In this document: positions 24,021 to 31,374 of the stretch, in pieces | How positions within the stretch are numbered: the first letter of the stretch is position 1 | How the letters are laid out: each line of letters begins with the position of its first letter | NCBI RefSeq assembly: GCF_040760005.1 | Contig: NZ_CP099760.1 | Span: 3,839,501 to 3,903,500 of the forward strand | DNA length: 64,000 bases | Direction of reading: 5' to 3' | From: Pseudomonas sp. stari2 | GTDB taxonomy: Bacteria > Pseudomonadota > Gammaproteobacteria > Pseudomonadales > Pseudomonadaceae | Position numbers and translations under genes: made by a program | Notes under the pieces: generated by a model | Database searches by the model: none | What the model was told of the DNA's origin: nothing | What the model saw: only the letters and a program-made list of their open reading frames with translations

Positions 24021-24601
24021 ACACGCTGTATTCGTTCCGCCGCTGCCCGTACGCGATGCGCGCGCGGATGGCCCTGCGCTATTCGGGCGTGCCGGTAGAG
24101 ATCGTTGAAGTCAGCCTCAAGGCCAAACCGGCCGAGATGCTGGCGATCTCGCCCAAGGGCACGGTGCCGGTGCTGGATGCGGATGGCCAGGTGATCGATG
24201 AGAGCCTGGAGATCATGCGTTGGGCGCTGGCGAAGAACGATCGGGATGACTGGCTACTCGGTGGCGACTCCAGGATTGTCGAGTTGATCGAAGCCAACGA
24301 TCAAGTGTTCAAGGTGCACCTGAATCGCTACAAGTACGCCGAACGTTATCCGGAACAGCCGATGGAGGTCTATCGCGCGGAAGGTGCGCTGTTCCTGCAG
24401 AAGCTCAATGAGTTACTCGAGAACCGCGACTACTTGCTGACCGATCATCCTTGCCTGGCCGATATCGCGCTGCTGCCCTTCGTACGCCAGTTTGCCCATG
24501 TCGATCGCGACTGGTTTGCGACGACGCCTTATGAGCGATTGCAGGCTTGGCTACAGCGCTTTCTTGAGTCGGACCTGTTTACCGCCATCATGAAAAAGTA
24601 A
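24017..24601 (+). CDS. Glutathione S-transferase family protein coupled to sbcC
   Basis: The 194-residue protein begins MNTLYSFRRCPYAMRARMALRYSG, a glutaredoxin/thioredoxin-like N-terminus with the CPYA active-site motif. PKGTVPVLDADGQVIDESLEIMRWAL contains the cis-Pro and E-S pair that bind glutathione. The C-terminal helices carry LTDHPCLADIALLPFVRQFA. The start overlaps the sbcC stop and lies behind GGAGGTGAA, a very strong site, so it is made together with SbcCD. The pairing of sbcDC with this GST is seen in pseudomonads; a functional link to DNA repair is not established. Confidence 0.9.
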   Translation: MNTLYSFRRCPYAMRARMALRYSGVPVEIVEVSLKAKPAEMLAISPKGTVPVLDADGQVIDESLEIMRWALAKNDRDDWLLGGDSRIVELIEANDQVFKVHLNRYKYAERYPEQPMEVYRAEGALFLQKLNELLENRDYLLTDHPCLADIALLPFVRQFAHVDRDWFATTPYERLQAWLQRFLESDLFTAIMKK

Positions 24602-24606
24602 GCGCC

Positions 24607-24864
24607 TTACGCCAGCACCTGGCACATGCCGATGGCCGAGCAATCCACTTGGAACGGTCCGAAAAAACTCGCTTCGGTTTTCACCGGTGGATTGCCGGCC
24701 AGCAGCCCTAGCGCATTGGCCCGTTCGATGTTGTGGGCGATGGTGTGATTGGCCTCTATGGCCCGGGCCAGCCCGCCGACCGAGCCCTGGCCGAATCCCA
24801 ACAGGGACGCGCCATTGGTCATGATCGCCAGACCGGCGATGACCCAGAATCTGTAGCCTTTCAT
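24607..24864 (-). CDS. Small hydrophobic-start protein of unknown function
   Basis: The 85-residue protein begins MKGYRFWVIAGLAIMTNGASLLGFGQG, one hydrophobic segment that may be a signal anchor. It continues LARAIEANHTIAHNIERANALGLLAGNPPVKTEAS and ends with two cysteines in DCSAIGMCQVLA. The start overlaps the stop of the upstream 70-residue gene by 4 bases, so they form a pair. It converges with the GST gene, 5 bases away. No family recognised. The two C-terminal cysteines could form a disulfide if the tail is periplasmic. Confidence 0.6.
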   Translation of the reverse strand: MKGYRFWVIAGLAIMTNGASLLGFGQGSVGGLARAIEANHTIAHNIERANALGLLAGNPPVKTEASFFGPFQVDCSAIGMCQVLA

Positions 24865-25073
24865 GCTCCGACGGCTCCCGCGAGTTCAACTGAATCTACC
24901 GCTGCGTTTTGCGAGCGGAGTTCGAACTGGACGGCGGGATGCGCGACCTGGATCGGCGCTTCGAATGTGTGTTGCGACTGCGACGAGAGGCTGACGAACA
25001 GCACCATGACCAGGTACAGACCGATGGCCAGGTAGGCGCCGCGTTTGGCGGAAGTGATGATTGAACTGGCCAT
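24861..25073 (-). CDS. Small single-helix membrane protein
   Basis: The 70-residue protein starts MASSIITSAKRGAYLAIGLYLVMVLFVSL, a membrane helix at about 12-30, then a soluble tail SQSQHTFEAPIQVAHPAVQFELRSQNAAVDSVELAGAVGA. A CGGAG site lies 8 bases before the ATG. It overlaps the next gene, also a small membrane or exported protein. Function unknown; the two genes look like a coupled membrane pair. Confidence 0.6.
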   Translation of the reverse strand: MASSIITSAKRGAYLAIGLYLVMVLFVSLSSQSQHTFEAPIQVAHPAVQFELRSQNAAVDSVELAGAVGA

Positions 25074-25235
25074 GATGTGTGCTCCGTGGACAATGTTTCG
25101 ACGCCCACAGAATCAATCAAAAAAGCCGGGGTAACCACTCAGCGTTTACCATAGTAACCATCAGCTTCGTTGATTATTTAGCCGGTCTATCTCGGCGTTT
25201 GAAAATGTCTATCGCCTGACAATACACGCGCAAAA

Positions 25236-25308
25236 AACTGCCCAAGGCTGCGATCTTTTGATTTTGCTTTTGATAAACAAGATCAAAGGATCGCAGCCTT
25301 GGGCAGTT
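25236..25308. repeat. Long imperfect inverted repeat, Pseudomonas GATCGCAGCC type
   Basis: The left arm AACTGCCCAAGGCTGCGATC (25236-25255) continues TTTTGA; the right arm at 25283-25308 is its reverse complement with one mismatch in 26 bases. The 21-base centre is AT-rich. The GATCGCAGCC core followed by TTGGGCAG is a short interspersed repeat common between genes of fluorescent pseudomonads. It lies between two minus-strand gene groups and could act as a transcript end. Confidence 0.8.
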
Positions 25309-25327
25309 CCAGGGCGTGACGGAAATT

Positions 25328-25507
25328 TCAGTGTTGGGCTTTGTGATCCAGCGCGGCGTAGAAGTTGGCGCTCTGTTGCAGGTATTTCTGGGTGTAGCTC
25401 TGGGTGTGGGATTTTTTGTCGCTGATTTCAACGTTGGCGCTGGCTGGCAGAGCCACGGTGGCGGAGATGGCGGAAGCGGCGATGATCGAGAAGAGATTGA
25501 AGTTCAT
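25328..25507 (-). CDS. Small secreted protein (59 residues)
   Basis: The product begins MNFNLFSIIAASAISATVALPASA, a signal peptide with likely cleavage after ASA. The mature peptide of about 35 residues reads NVEISDKKSHTQSYTQKYLQQSANFYAALDHKAQH. It is polar, rich in Gln, Lys, His and Tyr, and has no cysteine. The start at 25507 follows a GGGTTACC stretch; the longer frame lacks a signal. Function unknown; it looks like one of the small periplasmic proteins common in Pseudomonas. Confidence 0.6.
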   Translation of the reverse strand: MNFNLFSIIAASAISATVALPASANVEISDKKSHTQSYTQKYLQQSANFYAALDHKAQH

Positions 25508-25636
25508 GGCGGTAACCCTCGTGTTCGGTTGGCTTGCTTGCCCGGTTGGGCCGTGAAGCAAACTTAACGCTCGAGGGTTGCTCGCTTGAAATGCTTTGTA
25601 CCATTACCTGTTATCAGCAGGATTAATACAAAGCGT

Positions 25637-25659
25637 CAGGCCCCGTAGACCGGGGCCTG
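25637..25659 (-). terminator. Probable terminator of the lactonase gene
   Basis: CAGGCCCC at 25637-25644 pairs with GGGGCCTG at 25652-25659 around a 7-base loop, starting 5 bases after the stop codon of the lactonase-like gene. The following bases on the minus strand (ACGCTTTGTATT) give only a weak U-tract. Confidence 0.55.
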
Positions 25660-25663
25660 CGGC

Positions 25664-26839
25664 TTATTGACGCACGATAAACTTGAGGTCGCTCGGGGCA
25701 TCCATCGGCAGTTTCTGCACGGTTTTGCCCAGCAGACCGGTCTTGCCGTCGCGCTCGACCACGACAATCTGGTTGCTCTTCTGGTTGGCGATCAGCAGAA
25801 ATTTACCGCTCGGATCGAGGCTGAATTCACGCGGGTGATCGCCTTCCACCGAACGTCGCTGCAGTTCCTTGAGCTGGCCGTTGGCCGGGTCGATGGCAAA
25901 TACCAGCAGTTGATTGGCGGTGCCACGGTTGCTGACGTAGAGGAATTTCCCATCGGCGGACGCATGCAGCGCCGCAGCGGCTTTGTCCGACGTCGGCTGG
26001 CCGCCCGCCAGATCAACCATTTGCGTCTGGGTCAGCACGCCGTCCTTGTAGTCGAACACCGCGACTTGCGCGCTCATTTCCATGGTCAGCCAGGCATGCT
26101 TGCCGTCAGCGCTGAACAACAGATGACGCGGCCCGCTGCCCGGTGGCAGTTGCACCGAGGCGGTTTTTGCCGGGGTCAGCGGCAGGTCCGGGTTGGCCTT
26201 CGGATCAAATTGATAGATGAAGACCTTGTCCGCGCCCAGGTCATTGGAGAACACATAACGGCCGTCCGGCGAGGAAATCGTCGAGTGCACGTGGTTCGAG
26301 GCCTGACGCTCGGGATTGACCCGGCTCGCCGGGTGCGCGCTCATCTGCACCACCGGCTTGAGCTTGCCGTCGCTGCCCACCGGCAACACCGCGAGGGTGC
26401 CGCCCGGATCTTCAACCACCGAGTAGTTGCTGACGAACAGATGACTGGCGTCGCCGCTGAGGCTCGAATGGGTCGGCTCGTTGCCCAGGCTCTGGACCTG
26501 ATTGATCAGGGTCAGGGCGTGAGTCTTGGGATCGATCGAATAACTGCTGACGCGACCGACCGGGTCTTTCTGGCCCGGACCGTTTTCGTTGACCACGAAC
26601 AACCGATGCTGGTCCTTGGACAGGGTCAGCCACGACGGGTTTTCGCTCTTGATCACTTGCAGCGGCTTGGCGGCGATCTGGCCGGTGGCGCTGTCGAAGC
26701 TCATCCGGTAGATGCCCTGGCTGGTGCCGGCGGTGTAGGAGCCGACCAGCAACTGGAAGCTTTCGGCCGAGGCACTGGACAGGCCCATCGCACCGACGCT
26801 GCCGGCCATCAGCAACGGCCAGAATTTACGCATGTTCAT
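25664..26839 (-). CDS. Exported lactonase-family seven-bladed beta-propeller (YkgB/Pgl-like)
   Basis: The 391-residue protein has a signal peptide MNMRKFWPLLMAGSVGAMGLSSASA. Seven repeats of a YVTN-like propeller of the Lactonase_7 family follow: LLVGSYTAGTSQGIYRM, NENGPG, GNEPTHSSLSGDASHLFVSNYS, HVHSTISSPDGRYVFSNDLGADKVFIYQ, GSGPRHLLFSADGKHAWLTME, ALHASADGKFLYVSNRG, DHPREFSLDPSGKFLLIANQKSN. E. coli Pgl of this family opens 6-phosphogluconolactone, but this copy is exported, so it probably acts on another lactone or binds a ligand in the periplasm. It overlaps the upstream gene as ATGA. Confidence 0.85.
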   Translation of the reverse strand: MNMRKFWPLLMAGSVGAMGLSSASAESFQLLVGSYTAGTSQGIYRMSFDSATGQIAAKPLQVIKSENPSWLTLSKDQHRLFVVNENGPGQKDPVGRVSSYSIDPKTHALTLINQVQSLGNEPTHSSLSGDASHLFVSNYSVVEDPGGTLAVLPVGSDGKLKPVVQMSAHPASRVNPERQASNHVHSTISSPDGRYVFSNDLGADKVFIYQFDPKANPDLPLTPAKTASVQLPPGSGPRHLLFSADGKHAWLTMEMSAQVAVFDYKDGVLTQTQMVDLAGGQPTSDKAAAALHASADGKFLYVSNRGTANQLLVFAIDPANGQLKELQRRSVEGDHPREFSLDPSGKFLLIANQKSNQIVVVERDGKTGLLGKTVQKLPMDAPSDLKFIVRQ

Positions 26840-27153
26840 TCGGTTTCATCCTCGTCGTCGGCGCTGCTGAGCACATCGCCGAGGCAGACCAGACGGTGTT
26901 CGCCGACAGTTTTGGTGTCGCTGGCAAAACCGATGATCAACCAGCTCTGCAGGTCCTGGTCAAACGTCGCCGCTTCAACCTGGGCCGGTGTGAACTCCCA
27001 ATGCTTGGCCGTTCGGCCATCGATGCACTCGATATGCAGGTTATCGTCTTCATCGAGGGCGAATTCGAAGGCGTGCAGGCCGTCGATTTCGACCATACCG
27101 CAGTGTTCGAGGGCGTTGAGAAGGGTGTCTGGTACGGCAGTCATGTCGATCAT
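26836..27153 (-). CDS. Small acidic protein, DUF5629-like
   Basis: The 105-residue protein MIDMTAVPDTLLNALEHCGMVEIDGLHAFEFALDEDDNL is compact and acidic, without a signal peptide or membrane segment. CIDGRTAKHWEFTPAQVEAATFD resembles the Pseudomonas-restricted DUF5629 group, recalled from pattern and not verified. Two ATGs (27153 and 27144) are possible starts; GAAAG precedes the first. The stop overlaps the start of the lactonase-like gene, so it is cotranslated with it. Function unknown. Confidence 0.65.
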   Translation of the reverse strand: MIDMTAVPDTLLNALEHCGMVEIDGLHAFEFALDEDDNLHIECIDGRTAKHWEFTPAQVEAATFDQDLQSWLIIGFASDTKTVGEHRLVCLGDVLSSADDEDETE

Positions 27154-27240
27154 GTCTTTCAGGGGGAAAGTGGCAATGATAGCTCAATGTGGCCGCCGGG
27201 CCTCAGGGGACCTTGTCCACACAAGGCCCGGCGATTCGAC

Positions 27241-28821
27241 TTAGAGCGCTTCGCGTGAAGGCTTGCCGTCGACCAGTCGCTGAATCCGCAGCGGGTTGGC
27301 GTTTTTCAGCGGTTCCGGCAGCAGGTTGTCGGGGTAGTTCTGAAAGCACACCGGGCGCAGGAAACGATCGATGGCCAGGGTGCCGACCGAGGTGCCGCGC
27401 GCATCGGACGTCGCCGGATACGGTCCGCCGTGGACCATCGAATCACACACCTCGACGCCGGTCGGGTAACCGTTAAGCAGAATTCGGCCGACCTTCTGTT
27501 CCAGCAACGGCGTCAGCTCCGGGAATTGCGCAAAGTCAGCCGGTTCGCCAATGATCGTCGCCGTCAGTTGCCCATGCAGACCGTGCAGCGCCGCACTCAG
27601 TTGCACCTGATCCGCCACTTCGACGATCACCGTAGTCGGGCCGAACACTTCCTCTTGAAGTACTTCATCGACATCGATCAACAGGCTGGCATTGGCCTTG
27701 AACAACTGCGGATGTGCTTGATTACCCAACTGAGGGTTGCCGGCCAGATGCTCGATACCGGCATGCGCCAAGAGTTTTTCCAGACCCTTGCCGTAGCTGC
27801 CGAGGGTCCCGGCATTGAGCATGGTTTGCGCCGGTTGATCAGCGATCAGCGCGGCGAGTTGCTCGACGAACGTCGTGAACTGCGGCGAGCGAATGCCGAT
27901 CACTAATCCCGGGTTGGTACAGAACTGACCGCAGCCCTGCACCACCGATGCAGTGAGATCTCGAGCGACGGATTCCGAACGAACGGCCAAGGCCTGAGGC
28001 AGGATGATCACAGGGTTGATGCTCGACATCTCGGCGAACACCGGGATCGGTTGGGGCCGTGCCGCTGCCATGTCGCACAGTGCCCGTCCACCCTTCAGCG
28101 AACCGGTGAAGCCGACGGCTTGAATGGCGGGATGCTTGACCAGCCATTCACCCACGCCGCCGCCATAAATCATGTTGAACACGCCGGCCGGCATCGCGGT
28201 TTTTTCTGCCGCCCGAATCACCGCGTCGGCCACGAGTTCGGCCGTGGCCATGTGACCGCTGTGGGCCTTGAACACCACCGGGCAACCGGCGGCCAGCGCC
28301 GACGCGGTGTCGCCGCCAGCGGTGGAGAATGCCAGCGGAAAGTTGCTCGCGCCGAACACCGCCACCGGGCCCAAGCCGATGCGGTATTGGCGCAGATCGG
28401 GACGCGGCAGCGGCTGGCGATCCGGCAGCGGCAGATCAATCCGCGCACCGTAGAAATCACCACGCCGCAGGACTTTGGCGAACAACCGCATCTGGCCGCT
28501 GGTGCGGCCACGCTCACCCTGAATCCGCCCGGCAGGCAGCGCGGTCTCACGGCAGACCACCGCGACAAAATCATCGCCCAGCGCGTCCAGTTCATCGGCG
28601 ATTGCATCGAGGAACTGCGCGCGTCGTTCGGCGCTCAAGCTGCGATAGGCCGGGTAGGCAGAAGCGGCCGCTTTGGCGGCAGCGTCCACTTCCTCTTCCG
28701 TGGCCTGGATGAAATCGTGAGGCAAGGGTTCACCCGTCGTGGCGTCGATGCTGTGCAACTTGACGCTGCCCGCCGCGCTGCGACGCCCGCCGATGTAGTT
28801 GTGACCGAGAATCTGAGTCAT
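27241..28821 (-). CDS. Alpha-ketoglutarate semialdehyde dehydrogenase (NADP+)
   Basis: The 526-residue aldehyde dehydrogenase belongs to the KGSADH group: FNYIGG-like start, VAVFGASNFPLAFSTAGGDTASALAAGCPVVFKAHSGH (cofactor loop), VGFTGSLKGGRALCDMAA, FAEMSSINPVIILP (catalytic Glu region) and VVQGCGQFCTNPGLV with the catalytic cysteine (about C308). It oxidises 2,5-dioxopentanoate to 2-oxoglutarate, the last step of non-phosphorylating pentonate and hexarate routes. An AAGGAG site precedes the start, 9 bases after the AraD1 gene end. Its neighbours supply the earlier steps. Confidence 0.92.
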   Translation of the reverse strand: MTQILGHNYIGGRRSAAGSVKLHSIDATTGEPLPHDFIQATEEEVDAAAKAAASAYPAYRSLSAERRAQFLDAIADELDALGDDFVAVVCRETALPAGRIQGERGRTSGQMRLFAKVLRRGDFYGARIDLPLPDRQPLPRPDLRQYRIGLGPVAVFGASNFPLAFSTAGGDTASALAAGCPVVFKAHSGHMATAELVADAVIRAAEKTAMPAGVFNMIYGGGVGEWLVKHPAIQAVGFTGSLKGGRALCDMAAARPQPIPVFAEMSSINPVIILPQALAVRSESVARDLTASVVQGCGQFCTNPGLVIGIRSPQFTTFVEQLAALIADQPAQTMLNAGTLGSYGKGLEKLLAHAGIEHLAGNPQLGNQAHPQLFKANASLLIDVDEVLQEEVFGPTTVIVEVADQVQLSAALHGLHGQLTATIIGEPADFAQFPELTPLLEQKVGRILLNGYPTGVEVCDSMVHGGPYPATSDARGTSVGTLAIDRFLRPVCFQNYPDNLLPEPLKNANPLRIQRLVDGKPSREAL

Positions 28822-28830
28822 GGGATCTCC

Positions 28831-29823
28831 TTAAAGGGTGCCGATGCTGTCCGGTTGGAAAACCGCTTCAACCGGGGCGATGCCGTTGACCAGCGGCGCG
28901 CCGAATTCGGCCTGGCTGATCTCGAACACGTCGCCGGGCTGTGTGCGAACGCCGTCAGCGAACGACAGGGTCGCGGTGCCGAAAAAGTGAATGTGCACGT
29001 CGCCCGGACGCAGGAACTGGCTGTACTTGAAGTGGTGGTATTCGAGGTTCGCCAGGCTATGGCACATGTTGGCCTCGCCGCTGAGGAACTCGTTCTGCCA
29101 CAGCACTTCGCCGTCGCGCAGGATGCGGCTGGTACCGGCCAGGTGTTGCGGCAATTCACCCACGCGCAGTTCCGGGCCGTAGCTGCAACTGCGCAGTTTC
29201 GAGTGAGCCAGGTACAGGTAGTTCTTGCGCTCCATGACGTGATCGGAGAATTCGTTGCCCACCGCGAAACCGAGGCGATACGGCTTGCCGTCGTGGCCGA
29301 TAACATAGAGGCCGGCCATCTCCGGCTCTTCGCCGGCGTCTTCGGCAAACGGCGGCAGCGGGAACGGCTGCCCCGGGCGCACGACGATGCCGCCATCACC
29401 CTTATAGAACCATTCCGGTTGCACCCCGGCCTGCCCCGCCGCCGGTTTGCCGCCCTCCACGCCCCATTTGAAGATGCGCATGGTGTCGGTCATCGCCGCT
29501 TCGTCGCCGGCCTGCTGGTGCATCTTGTCCCGGGCCGAGGCGCTGCCAAGATGTGTAAGGCCGGTGCCGCTGACCAGCAGGTGCGCGGGGTCCGGGTGAT
29601 CCAGCGGCGGCAGGATGCGCAGGTCTTTGAGCAACTGCGCGTATTCGTGGCTGATGCCTAGGCCGAGGGCCTGCACTTGCTGCGCGAGGGTGCTGCCGGC
29701 TTCAATCGCGGCCAGGGCGAGATCACGAACCGTGCGCGCATCCTGCACTTCGCGAACCAGACCGCCCTCGACCACCCCGACGCGGCGCTCGCCGTTACTC
29801 AATTCGAATTGAACCAGATGCAT
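28831..29823 (-). CDS. AraD1/GguC-family 2-keto-3-deoxy sugar-acid dehydratase (FAH fold)
   Basis: The start at 29823 (MHLVQFELSNGERRVGVVEGG) follows CAGGAGAAC and gives 330 residues. It is a fumarylacetoacetate-hydrolase-fold enzyme of the AraD1/GguC branch: LLVSGTGLTHLGSASARDKMH, PEMAGLYVIGHDGKPYRLGFAVGNEFSDHVMERKNYLYLAHSKLRSCSYGPEL and GDVHIHFFGTATLSFADG. Members dehydrate 2-keto-3-deoxy-L-arabonate, or a related acid, to alpha-ketoglutarate semialdehyde. It lies between the importer and KGSADH genes. The exact sugar acid is not determined by sequence alone. Confidence 0.88.
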   Translation of the reverse strand: MHLVQFELSNGERRVGVVEGGLVREVQDARTVRDLALAAIEAGSTLAQQVQALGLGISHEYAQLLKDLRILPPLDHPDPAHLLVSGTGLTHLGSASARDKMHQQAGDEAAMTDTMRIFKWGVEGGKPAAGQAGVQPEWFYKGDGGIVVRPGQPFPLPPFAEDAGEEPEMAGLYVIGHDGKPYRLGFAVGNEFSDHVMERKNYLYLAHSKLRSCSYGPELRVGELPQHLAGTSRILRDGEVLWQNEFLSGEANMCHSLANLEYHHFKYSQFLRPGDVHIHFFGTATLSFADGVRTQPGDVFEISQAEFGAPLVNGIAPVEAVFQPDSIGTL

Positions 29824-29858
29824 GATGTTCTCCTGTTGAATCAAACGCTGAATCGGTA

Positions 29859-31181
29859 TCAGGTGCGCGTTGCGCCGCGTGCACTCGCTGCAAATTGGTC
29901 GACTGGCAATACGTGTTTACGCTCCAGCAAGCGATAGACGACGCCCGTCAAAATCAGCCCGAACACCATCACCCCGGACAGGAAGTACAGGCCCGACGCG
30001 AGGTTGCCGGTGTATTCCTTCAACGCGCCGATCACGAACGGGCCGATGTAGCCGCCGAGGTTGCCAACCGAGTTGATCAAGGCAATGCCCGCCGCCGCAC
30101 TGGCACCGGCAAAGAACCGCCCCGGCAAAGTCCAGAACACCGCCGTGCAGGAAAACAGCGCGAACGCCACCAGACACAACGCGGCCAGTTGCGCCACCGG
30201 CAAGGACAGCCAGGCACTGAGGAACAGGCCGAGGGCGCCCAGCACATAAAGCACCGCCAGATGCCCGTAGCGATCATTCATGCGGTCGGAACTGCGCGGC
30301 ACGATCAGCAGGCCGACGATGCCGAAGATGTACGGCACCGACGAGACGAAACCGGTCACCAGATCGCTGCCGCCGAACTGTTTGATCAGAGTCGGCAGCC
30401 ACAGGCCAAGTCCATAGATGCTCAGTGTCACCGGCAGATAGAACAGCGCCAGCAGCAACACACGTTTGTCCTTGAGCGCATGCAGCGGATTGCCGTGGCG
30501 GGTCTGGCCGTACTCCTGCAGATCCTTTTTCAGCTCGCCGGTCAGCCAGTCCTTCTCCCCCTGATCCATCCATTTCACTTGCTGCGGGCCATCCGGCAGC
30601 CAGCGCAATACCGGCCAGGTCAGCAGGATCGCCGGGGTGCCGATGACGATGAACAGCCATTGCCAGCCATGCAGACCGAGGATGCCGTCCATGCCCAGCA
30701 GGCCGCCGGACACGGGGCCGGTGATCATCATCGCGATCGGTTGGGAAAGGATGAACAGCCCGAGGATCTTGCCGCGATGGCGCACCGGGAACCATTGGGT
30801 GATGTAGTACAGAACGCCGGGAAAGAACCCCGCCTCCGCCGCGCCAAGCAGAAAGCGCATGACGTAGAAACTGTGCGGACCCTGGACAAAAGCCATGCCG
30901 ATGGTAATCGCGCCCCAGGTGATCATGATCCGCGCGAACCAGCGCCGCGCACCGAAGCGTTCGAGCATCAGGTTGCTGGGGATCTCCAGCAGAAAGTAGC
31001 CAATGAAAAACAGCCCGGCCCCGAGGCCGTAGGCGGCATCGCCGATGCCGATATCAGCGCCCATGTGCAGCTTGGCGAAGCCGACGGCGGAGCGATCCAC
31101 ATAGGCAATCAGGTACAGCAGGATCAGGAATGGAATCAGTTTCAGCGTGATGCGCCGGACAAGCCGCAGTTCCTGGCTCAT
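29859..31181 (-). CDS. MFS sugar-acid importer (ACS/glucarate-galactonate type)
   Basis: The 440-residue major-facilitator protein has 12 predicted helices. The first carries LIPFLILLYLIAYVDRSAVGFAKLHMGADIGIGDAAYGLGAGLFFIGYFLLEIPSNLMLERFGARRWFARIMI, the ACS-family signature (R-x-N/S-x-G-F-A). GFFPGVLYYITQWFP and the long middle loop are usual for aldonate, aldarate and hydroxycarboxylate symporters. It is the first gene of the minus-strand operon, divergent from the dehydratase. A CGGAG site precedes the start. It probably takes up the sugar acid that feeds the pathway. Confidence 0.88.
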   Translation of the reverse strand: MSQELRLVRRITLKLIPFLILLYLIAYVDRSAVGFAKLHMGADIGIGDAAYGLGAGLFFIGYFLLEIPSNLMLERFGARRWFARIMITWGAITIGMAFVQGPHSFYVMRFLLGAAEAGFFPGVLYYITQWFPVRHRGKILGLFILSQPIAMMITGPVSGGLLGMDGILGLHGWQWLFIVIGTPAILLTWPVLRWLPDGPQQVKWMDQGEKDWLTGELKKDLQEYGQTRHGNPLHALKDKRVLLLALFYLPVTLSIYGLGLWLPTLIKQFGGSDLVTGFVSSVPYIFGIVGLLIVPRSSDRMNDRYGHLAVLYVLGALGLFLSAWLSLPVAQLAALCLVAFALFSCTAVFWTLPGRFFAGASAAAGIALINSVGNLGGYIGPFVIGALKEYTGNLASGLYFLSGVMVFGLILTGVVYRLLERKHVLPVDQFAASARGATRT

Positions 31182-31274
31182 GGGATCGGTCTCCGATTGT
31201 TGTTTTTATGGAACCTCGGGGGACGCCTCTCGCGGAAAACCGCCAGGGCCATCCCTCCGTCGAAAACGACTATA

Positions 31275-31360
31275 TAGTAATACTAATTACCCAACAACAC
31301 TTCCAAACAGTCGATTTTGCGCTTATGTTTAGCCGAGGCTCGCAAACAATAGTCTTACAA
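31275..31360. promoter_or_regulatory. Two candidate FadR-type GntR operators in the dehydratase/MFS divergent promoter
   Basis: TAGTAATACTA at 31275-31285 is a perfect palindrome around one base. TAGTCTTACAA at 31350-31360 has the same GT-N3-AC core. FadR-subfamily GntR proteins commonly bind t-x-GT-N3-AC-x-a. The second site lies 15 bases before the dehydratase start; the first lies between the two divergent genes. The GntR gene at 33237 is the likely ligand-responsive repressor, which is inference. Confidence 0.5.
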
Positions 31361-31374
31361 TAAGAGAATCGATC

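Noticed and set aside
25667..27244. Long plus-strand open frame of 525 codons
   Set aside because: It runs antisense to the lactonase and DUF5629-like genes and has no domain or ribosome site; GC-rich DNA leaves such frames open.
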